This document shows, one piece after another, positions 8,801 through 15,987 of a DNA stretch of 64,000 nucleotides. This DNA comes from SpSt-501 sp037481615. GTDB taxonomy: Bacteria > Desulfobacterota > Desulfobacteria > Desulfobacterales > SpSt-501. The stretch lies in NCBI GenBank assembly GCA_037481615.1, contig JBBFLI010000001.1; one strand, given 5' to 3'. Positions within the stretch are counted from its first letter, which is position 1. Each line of letters begins with the position of its first letter. The translations under genes were made by a program, and so were the position numbers. The notes below the pieces were generated by a model. That model saw only the letters and a program-made list of their open reading frames with translations. It ran no database searches and was not told the origin of the DNA.

Positions 8801-8825
8801 GTAACGATTTCCCCCCTCATCCGTT
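8801..8825 (+). promoter_or_regulatory. Candidate ECF-type autoregulatory promoter of the sigma-factor gene
   Basis: GTAAC at 8801-8805 and CGTT at 8822-8825 are separated by 16 bp, the spacing and general look of extracytoplasmic-function sigma promoters (GGAAC-like -35, CGTT/CGTC-like -10). An identical GTAAC-N16-CGTT element lies at 11087-11111, before the Gly-rich exported protein gene of the same cluster. The predicted transcription start falls only a few bases before the GTG at 8837. Confidence 0.6.
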
Positions 8826-8836
8826 ATGATGGGTAC

Positions 8837-9313
8837 GTGGACCCGTTTCAGGATTTCTACCGCAATCAGCGGAAGGCGTTTTTCGCCTATCTTTTCCGCA
8901 GGACGGCGGACCCGTCGCTTGCGAGCGACATCCTGCAGGAGAGCTTCACCCGGCTCTACGCCTCCTATCCGGCCGAGCGCTGGAATGCCCGGCTGCTCTT
9001 CACGATCGGCCGCCATCTCCTGATCGATGCCCTGCGCCGGCGAAAGCGCGAGGCCGACCCGCCGCCGGAGGAGGACGCCTCCGCCCCCAGTCTCGAGGAG
9101 CGGCTTCTCGCCCGGGAGGAAGCCCGCCGGGTGCTCGCCGCCATGCAGCGGCTGGACGAGGAAGAGCGGGATCTCCTGTCGCTCGTGGCGAGCGGGGGTC
9201 TTTCCTACCGCGAGATCGCCTCCCTGACGGGGCAGAGCGAGGGAAACATCCGGGTCAAGGTCCACCGGGCGCGCTGCCGCCTGCGAGCCCTACTCGAATC
9301 GGGAAACTCATGA
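8837..9313 (+). CDS. ECF-family RNA polymerase sigma factor
   Basis: This 158-residue protein has only sigma regions 2 and 4. Region 2 includes FFAYLFRRTADPSLASDILQESFTRLY and NARLLFTIGRHLLIDALRRRKRE; region 4 includes LSYREIASLTGQSEGNIRVKVHRARCRLRALL, a helix-turn-helix for -35 recognition. It should direct RNA polymerase to its own small regulon. The only reasonable start is GTG at 8837; no good in-frame alternative or ribosome site exists upstream, and the predicted transcript starts almost at the GTG. It overlaps the next gene, the likely membrane anti-sigma, by 4 bp. Confidence 0.9.
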   Translation: MDPFQDFYRNQRKAFFAYLFRRTADPSLASDILQESFTRLYASYPAERWNARLLFTIGRHLLIDALRRRKREADPPPEEDASAPSLEERLLAREEARRVLAAMQRLDEEERDLLSLVASGGLSYREIASLTGQSEGNIRVKVHRARCRLRALLESGNS

Positions 9314-9873
9314 ACACGATCCTGATCAGCCAGTTCATCGACGACGAACTCGATTTGGACGAGAAAAAAGCCTTCGTCGAGGCCGTGCAGGCGAGCCGCG
9401 AGTATGCCGAGGAGGCGCTTTCGCTGCTCGAGCAGGAGAGATGGCTGCGGGCCGAGCCTGAGGGGGCCCTTCCCGAAATGCGCTTTGCGGCGCCGCGGCG
9501 CGTCCGCCTGCGGCAGATCCTCCAGCCCTTCGTCGCCTTCGCCGCGGGTGCGGCGGCGGTGATCCTGGGGTGGATGTTTCTGCCCTCCGCCCCGGTCGGA
9601 GAGGCCTTGCGACCCCACCGATTCGTCCTTTACCAGCCGGAGGCGGCTCAGGTGGAGATCACCGGCAGTTTCACCGGCTGGCAGAGCCTGCCGATGAAAC
9701 GGGCGGGCGGCGGCGGGTACTGGGAAATCACGCTCGATCTGCCTCCCGGCGAGCATCGTTTCAGCTACATCGTCGAGGGCGTAGGGCGCCTGGCCGACCC
9801 GACGGTTGCGCAGCGGGAACAGGACGATTTCGGCGGCGAAAATTCGATTCTGGAGGTCACCCTTTCCTCTTGA
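9310..9873 (+). CDS. Putative membrane anti-sigma factor with C-terminal glycogen-binding (CBM48/AMPK-like) domain
   Basis: This 187-residue protein has three parts. The first 50 residues (ISQFIDDELDLDEKKAFVEAV) resemble the helical sigma-binding domain of anti-sigma factors but lack zinc Cys/His ligands. A single membrane helix follows near residues 75-97 (FVAFAAGAAAVILGWMF). The C-terminal part reads FVLYQPEAAQVEITGSFTGWQSLPMKR and LDLPPGEHRFSYIVEGVGRLADP, an early-set beta-sandwich as in AMPK beta and isoamylase. By topology the domain would lie outside the membrane, suiting a glycan sensor that releases the sigma factor. Function is inferred from position (4-bp overlap with the sigma gene) and architecture. 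Confidence 0.65.
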   Translation: MNTILISQFIDDELDLDEKKAFVEAVQASREYAEEALSLLEQERWLRAEPEGALPEMRFAAPRRVRLRQILQPFVAFAAGAAAVILGWMFLPSAPVGEALRPHRFVLYQPEAAQVEITGSFTGWQSLPMKRAGGGGYWEITLDLPPGEHRFSYIVEGVGRLADPTVAQREQDDFGGENSILEVTLSS

Positions 9874-10211
9874 AACGGCTGGTTTCAGGGATCCTCGCGG
9901 CGGCGCTTCTCGGATGCGCCGGTTGCGCGCGGCATTTCCTGGAAGTCCGGGAGGAGGCCGTCGTGATCTACTTGCGGGCGCCGCAGGCCCGGGAGGTCGC
10001 GCTGGTCGTGGCCGCCGAGGCCGTGGAGGACATCCCCGCCGAGCCGGCGGGCCTCGGTTTGTGGCGGGCGCGGCGGCAGGGCCGGGGCGAGTTTCGCTAC
10101 AGCTTCCGCGTGGACGGGAAGATGGAGCTTCCGGACTGTCCGCTGCGCGAGCGGGACGATTTCGGTTCCTGGAACTGCGTGTTCGATCCCCGCGCCGCCC
10201 GGGTGAGATGA
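9870..10211 (+). CDS. Lipoprotein with early-set/CBM48-like domain, paralogous to the upstream sensor domain
   Basis: Translation probably starts at TTG 9870, in a TTGA overlap with the previous gene, giving 113 residues. The N-terminus is a signal peptide with candidate lipobox cysteines (LLGCAGC). The rest (VVIYLRAPQAREVALVV, then GEFRYSFRVDGKMELPDC) matches the layout of the C-terminal domain of the preceding protein, and both share an RExDDFG motif near the end. It is likely an envelope-anchored partner or co-sensor binding the same kind of ligand. No enzyme motif is visible. No assigned name is recognised. Confidence 0.6.
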   Translation: MKRLVSGILAAALLGCAGCARHFLEVREEAVVIYLRAPQAREVALVVAAEAVEDIPAEPAGLGLWRARRQGRGEFRYSFRVDGKMELPDCPLRERDDFGSWNCVFDPRAARVR

Positions 10212-11068
10212 GCAAGACCATGATGAACAGACGAATTCTTCTAAGAGGGTTGCTCCTGCTCGCCCTCGCCGTTGCCGCTTTGCCGCCCGCCCCCCTCGGG
10301 GCGGAGGTGGAGCCGGGGTTCCTTGAGCAGCAGGCGCGGCGGATCAGCCGCCTGGGGATCCCGGCGGAGGAGGCCGGACGACTCGTGGGGGAGATGAGGC
10401 AGGCCGGTTTTTCCCGCGCGCAACTCGAGGCGGCGACGGCGCTCCTCGAGCGGGCGCAGAACGAGGGTCTGCCCACCCGGCCGATTCTGCTCAAGGCGTT
10501 CGAGGGTCTGTCCAAACGCATCCCCCCGGAGCGCGTGATGGGGGCCCTCGAGGCCGTCCGCGCCCGCTATGCCCTTGCCTACGCACTGGCGAAAACGGTC
10601 GTCCGCGAGGACGCCGACGTCCACGCTCTGGGGCAGGTGTTGGCCGAGAGCCTGGCCGCGGGTGTCCAGGAGAAGGATGCCGTGCGCACGGTCCAGAGTC
10701 TCCAGAAGGCTTCGAGCGGGCGGCGCCGGGATGCCGCGACGGAGCTTGCCACGGCTGCGCTGCGGATGCTGCGGGATCTTTCGCGCTTCGGCGTTTCCTC
10801 CGATCTTGCCGCCGAGGTCGTCGCGCAAGCCCTCGCCGCCGGCCGCGATGCCGCGGCGATTGCGGGCATCCACCAGTCCTTTCTCGACCAGGCGCGTTCC
10901 CAATCCCCCCAGAGTGCGGCCCAGGCCCTGGCGCAGGGGATGGCTCATGGACAGGCGCCGCACGGTACGGCCGCAGGCGCCTCCCCCTCCGGAACCGGAG
11001 GGGGGGCCGGTGGCGGCGGCGGGGGGCCGGGCGGTGGCGGCGGCGGGGGGCCGGGCGGAGCCCGTTGA
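10208..11068 (+). CDS. Exported helical protein with Gly-rich C-terminal tail, unknown function
   Basis: This 286-residue protein starts at ATG 10208 in an ATGA overlap with the lipoprotein gene; a second possible start is ATG 10220. A signal peptide (RRILLRGLLLLALAVAALPP) ends near GAEVEPG. The mature region is Ala-rich and strongly helical, with loosely repeated segments such as IPAEEAGRLVGEMRQAG and VSSDLAAEVVAQALAAGRD. The last 35 residues are almost only Gly and Pro. No known domain is recognised. Being fourth in the sigma operon, it is probably an envelope protein of the same stress or surface system. The C-terminus may anchor or self-associate. Confidence 0.6.
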   Translation: MSKTMMNRRILLRGLLLLALAVAALPPAPLGAEVEPGFLEQQARRISRLGIPAEEAGRLVGEMRQAGFSRAQLEAATALLERAQNEGLPTRPILLKAFEGLSKRIPPERVMGALEAVRARYALAYALAKTVVREDADVHALGQVLAESLAAGVQEKDAVRTVQSLQKASSGRRRDAATELATAALRMLRDLSRFGVSSDLAAEVVAQALAAGRDAAAIAGIHQSFLDQARSQSPQSAAQALAQGMAHGQAPHGTAAGASPSGTGGGAGGGGGGPGGGGGGGPGGAR

Positions 11069-11086
11069 AGCGCATGCGCGCCGGCT

Positions 11087-11111
11087 GTAACAAAGAAGGC
11101 TGTTCATCGTT
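11087..11111 (+). promoter_or_regulatory. Second GTAAC-N16-CGTT element, candidate ECF promoter for the Gly-rich protein gene
   Basis: GTAAC at 11087-11091 and CGTT at 11108-11111 are 16 bp apart, the same two pentad/tetrad words and spacing as before the sigma gene. A transcript from here would have a leader of about 70 nt before the ATG at 11191. This supports a small autoregulated regulon within the cluster. Confidence 0.55.
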
Positions 11112-11190
11112 GAAGAGGCAAACGGGGTTTTCAAGAGGGCATGCACTCGGGAGTCCCGCAAATCCATTACGGAGAAAGGAGTCGTCATTC

Positions 11191-11694
11191 ATGAGAAAGA
11201 AGTCCTGGATCTTGATTTGCCTGCTGTTGTCGCTCGTCATGGCCATCGCCCCCGCGTATGCCAGAGGAGGGGGAGGCGGTGCCGGTGGCGGCGGCGGCGC
11301 GGGGGCCGGCGCTGGTGGGGGTGCTGCCGGAGGTGCCGGTGCCGGGGCCGCCGGTGTCGGTCCCGGCCCGGGGGCTTCGGCGGGACCGGGCCCGGGCGCC
11401 TCGATCGGCCCCGGCCCCGGCGCCTCGATCGGCCCCGGCCCCGGCGCCTCGATCGGCCCCGGCCCGGGTGCCTCGGTCGGGGCGCCGTCGCTTCAGGGGA
11501 CGGCGCAGCACAAGGGATTCGGCTATGGCCCGGGCGACGGGACCGGAAACCAGGGCACCGCCCCCCAGGACGGCACGGGCTTCGGTCCAGGGCCGGGGAC
11601 CGGACAGGCGGCCGGCTTCGGGCCGGGCGACGGGACGGGCAACCAGGGAACCGGCCCGCAAGACGGCACCGGCTTCGGGGCGACCGCCAAGTAA
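11191..11694 (+). CDS. Exported Gly/Pro-rich repeat protein
   Basis: This 167-residue protein begins MRKKSWILICLLLSLVMAIA, a clear signal peptide with AYA cleavage, preceded by a strong GGAGAAAGGAG ribosome site; an upstream in-frame TTG adds unconserved residues and is rejected. The mature protein is a poly-Gly/Ala block, five tandem GPGPGAS[A/I/V] octapeptides (residues 57-96), then two copies of GPGDGTGNQGTxPQDGTGFG (113-132 and 144-163). Such low-complexity secreted proteins can form fibres or matrix, but no family is recognised. The promoter-like element upstream ties it to the sigma factor. Confidence 0.75.
   Translation: MRKKSWILICLLLSLVMAIAPAYARGGGGGAGGGGGAGAGAGGGAAGGAGAGAAGVGPGPGASAGPGPGASIGPGPGASIGPGPGASIGPGPGASVGAPSLQGTAQHKGFGYGPGDGTGNQGTAPQDGTGFGPGPGTGQAAGFGPGDGTGNQGTGPQDGTGFGATAK
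11359..11478 (+). repeat. Five 24-bp in-frame tandem repeats encoding GPGPGAS[A/I/V]
   Basis: Five consecutive 24-bp units run through the Gly-rich gene; the third and fourth are identical and the second differs from them only slightly. Each unit encodes one octapeptide. The array could change copy number by slippage without breaking the frame. Two longer imperfect 60-bp copies follow at 11527-11586 and 11620-11679. Confidence 0.9.
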
Positions 11695-11718
11695 CGGGAA
11701 GAAAGCGAGGGTTGGTCT

Positions 11719-11747
11719 GGGGCCCCCGTCGGGGGCCCCTCTTTTTT
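11719..11747 (+). terminator. Rho-independent terminator after the Gly-rich gene
   Basis: GGGGCCCCC (11719-11727) and GGGGGCCCC (11731-11739) form a perfect 9-bp stem with a 3-nt loop, followed by TCTTTTTT. It ends the sigma-factor cluster. The minus-strand dehydrogenase gene stops at 11753, but on that strand no T-run follows the stem. Confidence 0.9.
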
Positions 11748-11752
11748 GGTTT

Positions 11753-12811
11753 TCAGCGGTTCAAATGCTCGAGCACGGCATCGACCACTTCCCGCGTCCC
11801 CGCCCTTCCGCCGAGGTCGGGGGTGAGCGTCGTCCCCTCGGCGGTGACCGCTTCGATCGCCTGCATCAGGGCGGCTCCGGCCTCCTTTTCACCCAGGAAA
11901 TCGAGCATCATCGAAGCCGACCAGAGGGTGGCGACGGGGTTGGCGATGCCGCGGCCGGCGATGTCCGGGGCCGAGCCGTGCACGGGTTCGAACATCGAGG
12001 GGAAGCGGCGCTCGGGGTTGAGGTTCCCCGAGGGGGCGATGCCGATCCCGCCTGCGCAGGCGGGGCCGAGGTCGGAGAGGATGTCGCCGAAGAGGTTGCT
12101 GGCGACCACCACGTCGAACCAGTCCGGGTGCTGGACGAAATGGGCCGAGAGGATGTCGATGTGGTACTGGGCGGTGCGCACGTCGGGGTACTCGGCGGCG
12201 ATCGCCCGGAAGCGCTCGTCCCAGAAGGGCATGGTGTGGATGATGCCGTTCGATTTCGTGGCCGAGGTGACATGCCCGCGGCGGCGGCGGGCGAGTTCGA
12301 AGGCGAAGCGCAGGACCCGGTCCACGCCGACGCGGGTGAAGACCGACTCCTGGACGGCGATCTCGCGCTCGGTTCCCGCATAGAGGCGGCCGCCGATCTG
12401 GGAATACTCTCCTTCCGTGTTCTCGCGCACGATCACGAAGTCGATGTCGCGCGCCGTGCGGCCCGCGAGCGGCGAGCGCACGCCGGGCAGCAGCCGGACC
12501 GGGCGCAGGTTGACATACTGGTCGAACCCCCGCCGGATGGGGATGAGCAGCCCCCAGAGGGAGACGTGGTCGGGCACCTCCGGGTGCCCGACCGCCCCGA
12601 GAAGGAGGGCATCGAAAGGGCGCAGCCGATCGAGGCCGTCCGGCGGCATCATCGCCCCCGTCTCCCGATAGTAGGTGCAGGAATAGGGGAACTCGGTGAA
12701 GTCGATCCGGAAACGGAATTGCACGGCGAGCGCCTGCAGCACCCTCACCGCTTCGGGGACGACCTCGCGGCCGATGCCGTCTCCGGGGATCAAGGCGATA
12801 CGGTAGCCCAT
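11753..12811 (-). CDS. Tartrate/D-malate dehydrogenase-type decarboxylating dehydrogenase
   Basis: This 352-residue protein belongs to the isocitrate/isopropylmalate dehydrogenase superfamily. The start MGYRIALIPGDGIGREVVPEAV, ENTEGEYSQIGGR, the SATKSNGIIHTMPFWD catalytic Lys/Tyr region, and NLFGDILSDLGPACAGGIG are visible. The SNGIIHTMPFWDE form and residues around FVIVRENTEGEYS are closest to tartrate dehydrogenase/D-malate dehydrogenase (TtuC/DmlA) rather than LeuB. It would oxidise and decarboxylate a 2-hydroxy dicarboxylate with NAD+. It is the last gene of the Ttt transporter operon, so its substrate is probably what the transporter imports. LeuB or isocitrate-type activity is less likely but not excluded. 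Confidence 0.82.
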   Translation of the reverse strand: MGYRIALIPGDGIGREVVPEAVRVLQALAVQFRFRIDFTEFPYSCTYYRETGAMMPPDGLDRLRPFDALLLGAVGHPEVPDHVSLWGLLIPIRRGFDQYVNLRPVRLLPGVRSPLAGRTARDIDFVIVRENTEGEYSQIGGRLYAGTEREIAVQESVFTRVGVDRVLRFAFELARRRRGHVTSATKSNGIIHTMPFWDERFRAIAAEYPDVRTAQYHIDILSAHFVQHPDWFDVVVASNLFGDILSDLGPACAGGIGIAPSGNLNPERRFPSMFEPVHGSAPDIAGRGIANPVATLWSASMMLDFLGEKEAGAALMQAIEAVTAEGTTLTPDLGGRAGTREVVDAVLEHLNR

Positions 12812-12835
12812 GGCGGATTCTCCTGCGGCCCCCCC

Positions 12836-14365
12836 TTAGCTCTTTTCTTCCGGTTCCGCAAAGCTTGTTTCACACGTTGATGGAGCCCCTGGGGGGAGTC
12901 GCGCCAGAAGGAGAGGCAACAGGAGGCTGACCATTCCGGCGATGAGAAAAACCAGGGCGATGGGTCGTTCGAAGAAGATCGAGAAGCTGCCGTCGGACAT
13001 GAACAATGACTGCCGGAAGGATTTCTCCGCGAGCGGCCCGAGCACCAGTCCGAGGATCAGCGGCGCCGGGGGAACATCCAGGCGTTTCATGAAGTAGCCG
13101 GCGACCCCGGAGAGCAGGACGATCCAGACCTCCGTCATGCTGTTGTTCAGGGCGTAGCCGCCCACGAAGCTCATCACCAGAATGAAGGCCGACATCGCCG
13201 CCGTCGGAAGCCGCAAGATCAGGGTCAGCGGTTTGACCCCGGCGGTTGCCAGAAAGAGCCCCAGACAGTTGGCGATGTAGAGGGCGGCGATGACGGACCA
13301 GACCAGGGGGCCGTGCTCCGAGAAGAGCAGGGGGCCGGGTCGGATCCCGTGGATCATCAAGGCCCCGATGAGCACGGCGGTGGTCTCCGAACCGGGGATC
13401 CCCAGGCTGAGCAGCGGAATCAGCGCCCCGCCCGCCGCTGCGTTGTCGGCGCTTCCCGGTCCCGCCACGCAAGAGATGTTGCCTTTGCCGACGGATTTCT
13501 TGTCCTTGGCGAGCTGGGCTTCGAGGGAATAGGAAAGAAAGGCTGCGGTCGTGGCCCCGGCGCCGGGGAGAATCCCCACGAAGGTCCCCAACACGGAGCC
13601 GCGGAGAATCGAGAAGGCGCTCTGCTTGATTTCCGCCCAGCGGGGGAGCAGACCCGTCAGAGAGCCGACCGGGCAGAAGGAACCCGGGTTCTTTTCCAGG
13701 TTGGCCATGGCCTGCGAGACGGCAAACAGGCCGATCAGGACGGCGATGAAATCCACCCCGTTCAGCAGCTCGACCTGCCCGAAGGTGAAGCGATTCACCC
13801 CCGTGACCGGGTCGATGCCGATGGTGCCGACCATCAGGCCGAGAGCCCCGGACATCAGGCCCTTGACCATCGAGGCGCTTCCCAGACTGGTGATGGTGGT
13901 CAGGCCCAAAAAGATCAGCGCGAAGTATTCCGGCGGGCCGAAGGACAGAGCATATTGAGACAGCAAGGGGCCGATCGACATCAGCACGACGAGGCTGAAC
14001 GTGCCGGCCACCCAGGAGCCGATGGCGGTAATCCCCAGGGCGCAGCCCGCCCTGCCCTGGCAAGTCATCTCGTAGCCGTCGAGGCATACCACCGCTGCCG
14101 TGGAGGTCCCCGGCACGCGCAGCAGAATCGAGGTGATCGAGCCGCCGAACATCGATCCCATGTAGATTCCGGTCAAGAGCAACAGCGAGGCCTGGGCGGT
14201 CAGCCCGAAGGTGAGAGGAAGAAGGGTCGCGACAGCCATGGAGGAGTTGATGCCGGGAAGAATGCCGACGCTGATGCCGATGATCTGGCCCAGGAAAATG
14301 AAGAAAAGATGGTAGGGTGTCAGCACGGCTCCGAAGCCTGCGGACAGATTCTCCAGAATCTCCAT
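12836..14365 (-). CDS. Tripartite tricarboxylate transporter large permease (TctA family)
   Basis: This 509-residue membrane protein is a TctA-type permease with about 11-12 hydrophobic segments. Recognisable stretches include GILPGINSSMAVATLLPLTF near residue 36, GSMFGGSITSILLRVPGTST near 71, and GILPGAGATTAAFLSYSLEA near 264. It forms the large channel subunit with TctB and works with the periplasmic TctC. The start ATG at 14365 is 3 bp after the tctB stop. The operon imports a di- or tricarboxylate for the dehydrogenase encoded downstream. Confidence 0.92.
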   Translation of the reverse strand: MEILENLSAGFGAVLTPYHLFFIFLGQIIGISVGILPGINSSMAVATLLPLTFGLTAQASLLLLTGIYMGSMFGGSITSILLRVPGTSTAAVVCLDGYEMTCQGRAGCALGITAIGSWVAGTFSLVVLMSIGPLLSQYALSFGPPEYFALIFLGLTTITSLGSASMVKGLMSGALGLMVGTIGIDPVTGVNRFTFGQVELLNGVDFIAVLIGLFAVSQAMANLEKNPGSFCPVGSLTGLLPRWAEIKQSAFSILRGSVLGTFVGILPGAGATTAAFLSYSLEAQLAKDKKSVGKGNISCVAGPGSADNAAAGGALIPLLSLGIPGSETTAVLIGALMIHGIRPGPLLFSEHGPLVWSVIAALYIANCLGLFLATAGVKPLTLILRLPTAAMSAFILVMSFVGGYALNNSMTEVWIVLLSGVAGYFMKRLDVPPAPLILGLVLGPLAEKSFRQSLFMSDGSFSIFFERPIALVFLIAGMVSLLLPLLLARLPPGAPSTCETSFAEPEEKS

Positions 14366-14368
14366 GCG

Positions 14369-14866
14369 CTATGGCCTCCAAGCGCCCGCCGGCAACGGGA
14401 TCTGGAGCCAGAGAACGAAGATCGCCCACAGAAGGCCGGTGGTGATCAGCGCGGCGAGCGCGCTCTTCAACCAGGGGATGTTCCCCGTGATGCGGGTCAT
14501 GGCCAGGATGAAGGCGAGCGAAGCCGGAATGAAGCCCGCGATCGGGCTGGCCGCGATGTAGGCGGTGAACAGCCCGAAGCCGATGAGCAGGTTACGCCTT
14601 CCCCCGATCCCCGCCGGCGTTCCCGTCGGCTCCGGCATCCCGGCGGGATCGGCCGCGCCGCCGCGCGATTTCGGCGTCCACGTCCGGGCGATCAGGATCA
14701 GGGAGGGGACGGCCAGCAGGATGGCGATACCGGCGGGGAAATGGCCGGGCCCGACGCGGGCCGATTTCGCGAAAGCCGGAAACGGCAATTTCAAGGCGAG
14801 ATGGATCCAAAGCCCGGCGACGCCCAGCATCGCCAAACCGAAAATGCGATCCGCCCAACCCCTCAT
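14369..14866 (-). CDS. Tripartite tricarboxylate transporter small permease (TctB family)
   Basis: This 165-residue protein has four hydrophobic segments, starting RIFGLAMLGVAGLWIHLAL, and the family-like ARVGPGHFPAGIAILLAVPSLIL motif. It is the small membrane subunit of the Ttt system. The internal ATG at 14866 is preferred over one 57 bp upstream, because the longer form would add a non-hydrophobic Arg/Gly-rich stretch that also encodes the stem-loop at 14898-14927. TctB proteins vary strongly in sequence, so the call leans on topology and position between tctC and tctA. Confidence 0.85.
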   Translation of the reverse strand: MRGWADRIFGLAMLGVAGLWIHLALKLPFPAFAKSARVGPGHFPAGIAILLAVPSLILIARTWTPKSRGGAADPAGMPEPTGTPAGIGGRRNLLIGFGLFTAYIAASPIAGFIPASLAFILAMTRITGNIPWLKSALAALITTGLLWAIFVLWLQIPLPAGAWRP

Positions 14867-14897
14867 CGGCTGCTCCAGGCCTTGGAAGCGGCTGCGA

Positions 14898-14927
14898 CCG
14901 GATGCCGGGCCGAAGCCCGACATCCGG
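14898..14927 (-). other. 13-bp stem-loop with UUCG tetraloop between tctC and tctB
   Basis: On the minus strand CCGGATGTCGGGC (14927-14915) pairs with GCCCGGCATCCGG (14910-14898) around TTCG, with one G-U pair. UUCG loops closed by C-G are exceptionally stable in RNA. It lies 25 nt after the tctC stop and has no following T-run. It likely protects the tctC message so that the binding protein is made in excess of the permeases. Confidence 0.85.
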
Positions 14928-14951
14928 GATGTTCTGCCGCCGGAAAGCCGG

Positions 14952-15932
14952 CTAGAAGCCCAGCTCCTTGAGCACGGGGGCGATCACCTGCTCCTCGCCC
15001 TCGAGCAGCTTGGCGAAGTCCTTGCCGCTGAGGAAACTCGCCTCCACGAAATTGTCCTTCTGGTATTTCTGAAACTGCGGGGTCTTCACCGCCTGAAGGG
15101 AATGCTGGATCCAGTAATCGACGATCGGCGGCGGCGTGCCCTTCTTGACGGTCAAGCCGCGGAATTTGGGGACCACGACGGCGTATCCGCTTTCCGCGAA
15201 GGTGGGGACCTCCGGCAGCGAGGAGGTCCGCTTTTCGGTGGCCACGGCCAGGATGCGCACCTTGCCGGCGTCCATCTGAGATTTCACCTCGGCCACTTCG
15301 GTGATCTGGGCGGCGATGTGACCGCCGAGCAGGGCGGCGAGGATCTCACCGCCGCTGTCGAAGGGGACGAATCCGAATTCCACCCCGGCTTTTTTCCCGA
15401 GCAGGTAACCGGTCACATGGTCGTCCGTGCCGGGTCCGAAGGTGCCGATCTTCAGTTTTCCCGGGGCGGCCTTGGCCGCGGCGATGAAATCCTGCAGGCT
15501 CCGGTAGGGGCTGGAGGCGGCGACGGCGATGCACTTGGGATCGTAGCCCCACATGAGGATCGGCTCGAAGTCCCGGTAGCTGTATTTGAAATCCTTGTTG
15601 GACAGCGGCGTGTAGAGCAGATTGTTGGTGACTCCCAGCAAGGTATAGCCGTCGGCCGGCCGCCCCTGGACATAGGCCATCCCGACGGCGCCGCCGCCGC
15701 CCTTTTTGTTGACGACGACCAGCGGCTGCGGAACGATGCCTTCCGCGGCCTTGCTGAAGGCGCGACACATGATGTCGCTTCCGCCCCCCGGGGAAGCCCA
15801 GGCGACCAGTTCGATCGGCTTGGTGGGATAGTTCTGGGCCGTGGCTTCACCGAAAGCGAAGACTGCCGAAGCGACCACCCCCGTCAGCAGCAGCCCAAGC
15901 CCTCGGGACATCGCTCTGCGTTGGCTCTTCAT
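14952..15932 (-). CDS. Tripartite tricarboxylate transporter substrate-binding protein (TctC/Bug family)
   Basis: This 326-residue protein has a signal peptide (MSRGLGLLLTGVVASAVFAF) followed by NYPTKPIELVAWASPGGGSD, the standard Bug-family opening where the NYPTKPI and PGGGSD loops contact the carboxylate ligand. GTFGPGTDDHVTGYLL and LPEVPTFAESGY are further family segments. The start at 15932 has an AGGAGGG ribosome site and, just upstream on this strand, a run of ten A. Both features favour strong translation. The ligand is probably a hydroxylated di- or tricarboxylate. Confidence 0.92.
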   Translation of the reverse strand: MKSQRRAMSRGLGLLLTGVVASAVFAFGEATAQNYPTKPIELVAWASPGGGSDIMCRAFSKAAEGIVPQPLVVVNKKGGGGAVGMAYVQGRPADGYTLLGVTNNLLYTPLSNKDFKYSYRDFEPILMWGYDPKCIAVAASSPYRSLQDFIAAAKAAPGKLKIGTFGPGTDDHVTGYLLGKKAGVEFGFVPFDSGGEILAALLGGHIAAQITEVAEVKSQMDAGKVRILAVATEKRTSSLPEVPTFAESGYAVVVPKFRGLTVKKGTPPPIVDYWIQHSLQAVKTPQFQKYQKDNFVEASFLSGKDFAKLLEGEEQVIAPVLKELGF

Positions 15933-15949
15933 CGTTTCCCTCCTGCCGG

Positions 15950-15959
15950 TTTTTTTTTT
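15950..15959 (-). other. A10 tract upstream of the tctC ribosome site
   Basis: On the minus strand ten consecutive A lie just upstream of the tctC ribosome-binding site, flanked by an 8-bp direct repeat (CCTGCCGG on plus at 15942-15949 and 15970-15977). It stands out strongly in this GC-rich context. It could keep the start region unpaired, or be a slippage site. Confidence 0.6.
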
Positions 15960-15987
15960 CGTTTGGCGGCCTGCCGGGTTGGCTTTC

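Noticed and set aside
11359..11478. Tandem 24-bp repeats that could suggest a CRISPR array
   Set aside because: The repeats are head to tail without spacers and are in frame inside a Gly-rich coding sequence.
15404..15428. GTAAC-N16-CGTG resembling the ECF element
   Set aside because: It lies inside the tctC coding sequence on the opposite strand and misses the final T, so it is likely chance.
15950..15959. T10 run on the plus strand, which looks like a terminator tail
   Set aside because: No stable stem precedes it on plus, and the genes here are on minus, where it is an A tract before a ribosome site.
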